From Lycorma delicatula (Eukaryota; Arthropoda; Insecta; Hemiptera; Fulgoridae), in contig NC_134456.1 in NCBI RefSeq assembly GCF_047948215.1, positions 53,847,459 through 53,911,458 on the forward strand: a stretch of 64,000 nucleotides of DNA, read 5' to 3'. The first letter of the stretch is position 1; each line of letters starts with the position of its first letter. The notes under the pieces are model-generated. The model was not told the origin of the DNA. It worked only from the letters and a program-made list of their open reading frames with translations, and did not search any database. This document shows, in pieces, positions 41,601 through 50,600 of the stretch. The position numbers were made by a program, and so were the translations under genes.

Positions 41601-44600
41601 CATCAGAACTTACTTAACGATTATCAATTGTCTACTCAAAACATCTTTTTCTTTCTTTATAATCAAATATTACTTAGTCTTATTTAAAAATGGTAGCACA
41701 CTTCTGTAAACCAAGTGTGTAAATTTAACTTCTGATTTTTTAGACCATGTGATTAATGCATCTAATCCCAGTTCAGAAATGAAAATTCTGTGTGGCTCCA
41801 AAGTATGTTGATGGAATCCTCTGGCCTGGTACACCATGTAAGTGTTTGTAAAGGAGTTTCCAATCTAGATCTTTCTGGGAAGGAGTAAACTAAAAAAGTG
41901 ACTTAGAAAATAACTGAAGAGAACTTGGTTAGCCACTTAACCTTAAATAATGGGGTCACTTTTTATTTAAGGATAATTACTAGCCTCATCCAAATGCCTC
42001 TAGAAAGGAAGACTTTATAATTTGCACAAAGAGTAAAAAACAGAAAGAATAAACAAATCTTTAAAAAACTATTACTGTCATAAAATCAGTGATCCTTTCC
42101 TCTTATAAATCTGAACTTTATGAATAGGAGAAAAGTTACTAAAATTATTGTTCCCAGTATGCAGGTCTACCTCCTCTGTAAATAGGCAATTTTTTTGAAA
42201 TGTATCATAAAAAAATGTGAACATGTTTTGATTAACTTTTCATAATGATTTTTTTTTTTTTGTCTTTTCGGTGATTACTTTTTTAACACAATATTTTTAC
42301 AATGTTTGCACTTTTTTCTATTATTCTAAATGTAACAGTATCTATTTTCAATGCTGGCCGTAATTAACTTTAAAAACATATATTTGCTGATATGATGTTT
42401 TACTTTCTTATGAGAACTACACTATTTAATTACCAACACAGTTGGCTGAAATGAAGAATGAATTTATTCTGTAAGTATTCATTAGAATATAATAATATGT
42501 GAAATATAATTTTTAAAATATCACATTAAAAGATATGAATAAAATTATATTTTTCACTACGGACAGTAGTAAAACATGTACACTATTTTTATAACCAAAA
42601 ACACATTACTAAGACAGTGGTTTTTGGGAAACACCTGAAAACAAAAACCTTCTGTAAAGTCCTTTCATTTCTATAAATGCGTACTTTTCACAAAGACAAC
42701 AGAAAGCTCAGAAGCATTAACCATGATTCACACAGGCAAAGGACATGTTTGAACATACACACCCCAAAAAATAATAAAAACATGAATACATTATTAGAGA
42801 TCACTTGTATATTATAAGAGGTAGTCTAAAACATATTGAGCCTTTTGCACATGAGACAGCATAAGCATATTCTGGCAAAAGTCGAGGAAGAACAAGATGT
42901 AAACTATAACATCCTAACTCCATAGGGGAAGACAACCTCATGTGGCAGTTTCAGTCACCACACCACCCCTTCTGATTCCTAACCCTTATGGGCTTTACCA
43001 GAGATCATCTTCAGTGCCTCAGCAATGACGTCTTTCAGTTAAGCCTCAGCCAGGATGCCACCAATGCGAATACCACAAGTGACATTCCCATTGGTGTCCT
43101 ACAATTAACATTAACTCCAAACAAAATACATCTAGCCAAGTCTCAAACAAGACTGAATGACTTTCTAAAAACAAAGAAACTGAACTCTAGCTACCTGAAA
43201 GGTAAATATGATTTCGACACACAATAAATCATAAAACCACTAACAAAACATAACACTAAAAATAAATAATGTAACATAACATAACCAAAAAAAAATCTAT
43301 ACCAAACAGAAACAAAAACAGCAACAAAATAACAATAAAACCAAACATACACGAAGAATCACCCATTTAGCTCGGCTTTTCTAATTAACACAGAGATCAA
43401 GTGTCAACCCAATAATAACAAGCCTACAAATGGTCTCTGTGCGCATTAAGTCATACCTGGCACATTCACATATCACATGATAAACATAGTCTAAAATCCA
43501 CCAGGCTGAATTTCTGAAGTCTGTCCCGAAAAGCATCATGCCCACAAAGAAATTGCATCACATACTTGTTTGAGTGCACCCGAAAAGCATCCCACAAATC
43601 AACAACATTAAGGAAAAGATCATGCATATAATGCCCACATTCTGTCTCATCCCATCTGGCCTACCACAAGGTAGGACCATGCTGTTCTATCTCTTTTACT
43701 TTCTCCGAAGTCAATTCACCCAACTTCTTAGCAACATAACGCTGTTGCTTCTCAGATGCAATCAAGTCTATTGGTTTCATGCCTGTGATCACCAAGATCG
43801 CCTCCCGTGAAATTGTATGGTAACCACCAACATATTGTTTGATATTATAACATAGTGCTTGAGGAGAATAAAAAGATAAATAAAACTTACACTAGTTCTT
43901 TCCTTTTCATTTGGTCGTCTTCCAGTTTTTCCTTGGAAGTATTTAAGATCTGCATATATATCTCTAAATTGACTTAAATCAAAACCAGCCAACTTATCCA
44001 TGTATTTCTGAAATCTCATTAAATTCAATTTGCCTCCTTCATTTATATAACCTACAATTAAAATAGAAGTTAAAAATAATATTACTGAACATAATCAGTA
44101 CACAAGAATCTACAAACAATATAACATTTATATGGTTATACATTTTTTATAAACATTAAGTAAAATTTTCATACAGGCCTCAAACTGACAGTTCCTGTGA
44201 TACTGATGTTAACTGACCCCCTGACTTAACAAAACTGACTAAAGACATTCAAAGTAACTCTATTAGAACAGTAATAAGCTGTACTATAACTCTTAATTGT
44301 TATTAAACTGTTTCTTACTGATGATTAAGTGGTATAATAAATATTAGTAACTGATTACAAGCAGCCATATCTAAATTACATGAATAAATGAAATATCTGA
44401 TGAATCCCTTCATACTTTATTGTAATATTAAATTTTACATGCAAATTCATCATAAAAGTAAAAAATAATCAAAAAATTTATTTAAAAAACTACCAATTAT
44501 TAAAATTTTTTTGACATGAAACATTTTAATTTTTTTGTACAATGTATCTTCCTATGATGACAGAGTATTTTTTTTACATAGAGGTAAAGATATGTTTACA

Positions 44601-47600
44601 ATGATAAATAAGTAAACATGCCTTACTGTATAATGATTTTACGGAACCAAACTTAACTTAGACAGAAACAGTATCAGAAAATTATAAAAGTAATTACTAA
44701 AGAGTAATGTTTAATTATTAACGTAGAAAAAGATTAACGAATTTAAAAATGTAAAAGAATAATGCACAGATGTATACAAATCTTCAGTTTGGGCTCTTTA
44801 TGTAGATCAGAACAGTCTCATTTCACTCCAAATACTATGAATTATTCTTACATCAATGATTAAAACCACTTATGTCATTTGAGTCTAGCATTCATCTTAA
44901 GTTACTAGAAAATGTGTGATAAAGAATTTCTCTCTATTATATTCCCTCATACAGTTAAGTTAGCCTATCAGTTGTAGCAACCAAGCTGCCATTTCCACAT
45001 CCAACCCAGTCTGTCATGGTATGACAAAATTAATCGAAACCTCATAGTACACACATTACAGTGTACTATCTTTCCGAAGGATAATTCTCTGGTCAAACCT
45101 TCTAGTGTGAAATTTAACCAGTATTTAAGCATGTTGAGGAACTAATGACACTTGCATTTGGTTCAGTAAGAAAGGACCACATATTTTAAAATGTATAGTC
45201 ATTTAAAAACATAAAAGAAAACTTTACCTAATTACACTAGTACAAGTTGAGTAAGAGAGCTCACACAGTGTGGACGTGTGTCACTTTACCCTGTGATTGT
45301 CATAGTTTTGACTGGGTTTTTTGTTTTATTTTGGCACAAATGATTGTTTTTCTTGGGTGAATTTTTTCTGAACACGTTTTCACATATTTTAAGTTCATCG
45401 GACAACGGACACATTTTTTATTGCATGTTTTCTGGGAACAACCTTATTGCTACTGGCAATAAGGATCACATTTGACTGACTGCTGGCTGTGCGCACATAG
45501 ACAGACAACACACAGCACATAAACTAGCACTTGGTGAGTACTAGTGAATTATTGCTTAAGTGCTGACTGGTGGTCTGGAGGAATTTTTCCTTCACCTTTA
45601 TTACCTCAACCCTTTCTCTTCAATCCCATCTAGCTGCCAAGGATCTAACTGACTGAGTGAGAGATCTTACCAAAGAGAAAAGTACTGAAGATAAGCAGAA
45701 TAAGACTACAGGGCCGACCCCATAATCCTTCTGGAAATCCTTAAAAAGGCACCAGGGAGGTTGTAGATAAGAGATAGCTACACAGTTCATTTGAAAAGAG
45801 TAGAGAAGAAAGGCATGCTACAGGAGGAGGATGAGCGTACCAAGGTTCATATCTTAAACTTTAAATGAAAATAGGAACGGGGCCTTTGCAAGTCGAGTTT
45901 GCCTGGCTGCTCCTGGAGCAAGAAGGCATCTTCAATGCGGGTAATCTTCAGCCTGGTGCTGTGCTCAAGGACACTGCGGTTACGAAGGTACTGGTTATCG
46001 ATGAAGAACTGCCTAACATTGGCAACAATTATGTGCTCGCTGTGTCAGGTGAGGGATAGGAGACGGTTGACCACATCATAACAGAACTCACAAAGATTGC
46101 TGACATCGAGTCAATGCCAATAGTAGTGGCTACTGTACAGACATAACCTTGACAGACAAGGGAGCAGGATCGAAATCGGTCATTCTTCACATCAAGGACC
46201 TTGATGTGGATGCGACAAAAGAAAACGTGATTGAGACAGTCAAGAGGATCCTGCAGAAAGACGTGGAGGTAAAGATAACATCCTTAAGACCTGCATACGG
46301 TAACTGTCAAAATGCCACTGTAATCTTACCTGCCAGGGAGGGTGATCTGCTTATGACATCTAAGAGGATGGTGATTGGCTAGCACTCTTGCCGGATTGAG
46401 ATTAAAAAGCAGGATTCACACAGCTTCAGATGTTGGGAGTCTGGCCACAGGTCTCCACAATGCAGGGGGCTGGACTGCAGCAATTGTTGCTACAAGTGTG
46501 GGGGCCCTGGTCACAAGCGTGCTAAATGCAAAGCCCCTCAGAAATATGTGGCATGCAGAGAGAAGTAGGGCATTAGAGGGGAGCCCATGACTGTCAACTG
46601 CATAAACAATCAATTGTGTCCAATTAAGTGAACAGATTCCACAGGAGGGATGCCACAGACTGCCTATACTGTGAAGCCAAGGACACTACTCAACACACTT
46701 TTATGTATGCAACAGATGGGAACATGTGAGACGTCAGCTCAACCTAGAGGGTTTGATTCCGGAGAATAGTACAGGTGATATGCTACAAGGTCACTCAGAA
46801 TGGGATGCTGTTAAGTTTGTCAGCAATGTTCTAAAAACTAAGCAGTCAGAAGTTAGCATACAAGGAAACGACTAGCATGAGCGTGATTGAGCAGATGTTA
46901 GTTTAACCACGGTAAAAGCCCTCAGTTGAGGTGAAGACTTGGACCAAAGTGCGAAGGGGTGAAGGTCAGCCTCCTCCGGGGGCCGACATTCGTCCACGCT
47001 TGCGTGGTGGGTGACAGTGATGACACATAGAAACTCTGGATCCCCCGAGCTTGAAGACACCTCCTGGGGCTGAGTAATGTTTAATTGCGGGTCTGGCTCC
47101 AGGGGGGTGGGAGAACCAGTGAGATAGGAAGTTTAGTTGGTAGGGTGCAGGCACACATATGCACTCTTGTGGAACCTGTTAGCAAGCTCAACACTTCACT
47201 TGTAAATGGGGTCCCACTGACTCATCAAACAAAAAATTACACTAGTATACTGTACTACCTCATACAATGTACGTATCCCATAAATAACAAATGGCTCTTC
47301 CATTCAGATGTATAGCAACTATATTAACAAAACAATTTTATACAAGAAAGCCAATAAATTTAACATAAAATTCATGCTGTTTTCTTTTTACTATTACTCA
47401 GAGCTAGTCAGCTGATCTAAGAATGAAACTGCAATGTTTCTTCAAAAACTTCCACAATGTTTACATGGAACCCAATTGGAAGGTGATTAGGTTAGCAACT
47501 CTTTGATTTATTTTTAATTAGAAAGGAGAAAAACTATAAACATACAGATTAAATAATCCTGAGAAAAACTCATGTTTTTCTCAGTAACGTTCACATAAAC

Positions 47601-50600
47601 ACTTAACTTTGAATTAAATGTATTCACAGAGCCCTGAGTGTACATAACAATCACTTTTTTCCATTTTTGCTTGTTTTTATATTTATAATTGATTGTAGAA
47701 TAAAATAATAAATAGGAAAAATCTACCATAATTACTAATTTAGCAAACAGTACTTAAAAAAAGAAAAGAACCATCTCTATAAACAACATTATATCCTTCG
47801 CTTGAGAAGTTGTAGATCAATCTCTTTTTTTATTATAACTTCTGAAATATTTTTCCAGTTCCAGTATTTAATCATTGATTTTTGATATAAATACAGCTTT
47901 TGAATGTATAACAGGGTTGCCAGACTTTTAACAATTATATTCTACAATAACATTTCTCAACGTGGGATCGTGGTGATACGTCGGGGGGGGGGGGGGGGGG
48001 GGTTGGTTAGCGAAACTGGCCTAAAACTTTACACATAAACAATAATGAAATCATTTTATAAGAAAAAAATCATTTATTAAAAACATTTTACTTACATTTT
48101 TAAGTGTGCATGTAAAGAAAATAAATTAATGAGATGGTCGCATTTGTTTTTCATTTAAAAGTATCACCGTGCATGGCTCTATGTTAGAAAACACACAAAG
48201 GAAATTTTTTCAAGCGACAAAAAACAATTCCTATATTTAGCTTTTAGCATAACCATCGAAAAAAACCTGTTTCATACAGGTTTCACAGAGGACATGGCAA
48301 AAGAGATTAATAATTTCAATGCTTGTGACTAAATTCCCACATTCATTTTGACGAGCAAGCCAAAGTGTATTTAAATCTTCAGATGTGAATTGTAGTTGTA
48401 AAGTTTTATCAAAAAACATTTCAATGAGTTGGTTGTGAATTTCAACTGTTAACTTAGAAGCTGAAATGTTTTCACTAAATGGATTCAATACCCATTTCTT
48501 TGAGAAATTATTTTTATCCTCCAGGAAATACTCTGCCAACTGAATTTTTAGCTCACGCAAATGCATCTAAATGCTATCTAAATTGTACTGAGTAATTGTA
48601 GTGTCTTCATCCAAATTTTTTCTCAATATAATTGGAGTAGAAAAATATCAACAAAATGTTTGCTTTAAAGGCGAATAATCCAGATATCAAGCTTCTTAAT
48701 GAAAGCATGAACTTTGTCTATCATTAATAACATGTTTTTATCATGTCCTGTAAATTCACATTCAAGTCATTTAAATACAATAATACATCAGCTATGTAAG
48801 CCAATAGCAACATATATTCATTATCCTGCAAAAACATTGAGAACTGACATTCTCTAAACATTGAGAACGTTTATCCTGGAAAAATATTAATTCATCTCCA
48901 GAATTAACACTCTCCCACGAAAAACATCTGACTTTCATCTATTTCATCATATAGTTTAGCAAACAGCCTATTTTGTAGGGCTGACTTTTAATAAAATTAG
49001 CCATTTTTCAGCTTTACGAAGAACTTGTTTGAGATTTTCCGGCATATTTTTTGTGGGAAGAGTATGTCTATGAAGGAAGCAGTGCGTCCATTCCGCCATT
49101 GGTATAAGATGATCTTTTAGTTTTTTCAGAAATCCCCCATTCTTTCCTGTTATTACTTTGCACCGTCACTACATACTACAATATATTTTCTCCAATCTAT
49201 GTTACAGTTTTTAGTAGTTTCATAAAAAAACATCAAAAAGATATTATTCTGTTGCATGACCACGTATTGAATTGCAAAACAACATATTTTTTTTACTGAT
49301 CTGTCCCTATTGCATTCATATAACACCAAACATAAGAATGTAGAAATTTTTGCCACATCTGTTGATTGATCATATTGAATACTTAGAAATTCTCAATTCT
49401 CTGAATTATCTAATTGCAAATTTTGACAGTCATGTCATCGATTCACCTTGATACAGTGTCATTAGAGAGTGGAATTTTTCAAATTTTTTGCTTCTTCTAC
49501 GCCTATTAAAACACTGACCATATCAACTGTAGCAAGCAATATGAGGTTTTCTGCAATTTTATGAGATTTGGACATCTTAACCACTCTTAATGTTACAAGA
49601 TAAGATGTTTCAAGTGAACTTTTATCAGAAATAGAAGAATCTTGTTGTTTTCTCAGCCTATGTAATTTTCTTTCAAAAAATTCCAAGGTTATGATCAGGA
49701 TGTTGAGTTTCCAAGTGTCAAATAAATTTTGATGGCTTCGTGTAAACAACGTACTGTGGCTTTCCATCCAATGAGGTAAAAACCATGATTGTGTACAATC
49801 TTGTCTTTTTAGCAATCAATTCACTAGATAAAGATGCTCACTTTGTTTTTTCACAAATATATCCATTCTGCATAAGAATGTAATTAAAAATAGACAGTTA
49901 CACAGTTTGACCGCACACTAAAAAAAATGAAACCTCAATTATTATTTATCATGAAACTACACTTTTAAAAACCTAAATAAAAGCTCCAGATGCACACCTC
50001 ATGTTTAAAACTAAACTGACATTCTGCAATCCCTTATGCCTCTTTTATAATCCTGAGAGCATGACATGTTCAAACGTATCATATGCATGTTCAAACATGA
50101 TGCTCTCACAGCAAATATTAAGCAAGCGGATTAATTACAAGGAGCACATACACATCAAGTTGGAACCTGTAAATTGTTCATGTTTGTACACTTCATACAT
50201 GCATAATATTCATACCCATCACTATGAACACAACTTAATAGTTTTAACTAGTTTCATTGGGTTAGGATTGAAGAGTTGTGAAATATTCATTACCTTTTAT
50301 TTTACTTTTTGGGGGACATGAAGCTAGAAAGGACGAGAATCACTGCTCTACAACAATTAATTAACAATATTGGTATCTTAAAATACAAAAAACCAGATTA
50401 CATATTTTTTAAATGTCAATTAACAAAATTCTGACTAGAGCTTCTACATCTTGTTGCTTCCAAAAACAAAAACAACAAAGTATCAAAATTATAGTTTTTG
50501 ATAACTGTAGCCCCTATGAACTATGACTTAAAATTTTTCCCAAAGCCGTCCAGTAAAACTACAAAAAAAAAAAGGTATCTTAACACACTTTAATTTAAAT

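Larger units (their letters stand above)
47948..50345 (-). mobile_element. hAT element, ZBED5/SCAND3-like, with 8-bp duplication
   Basis: The 2398-bp element is flanked by ttctacaa (47940-47947) and ctctacaa (50346-50353), 7 of 8 bases alike, the length expected for hAT. The 5' end on the minus strand is CAGTGATTCTCGTCC. The other end, inverted, holds a CGTTGAGAAATGTTA variant. Transposase pieces lie between. A 20-base G run at 47983-48002 sits close to the 3' end. Confidence 0.87.
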
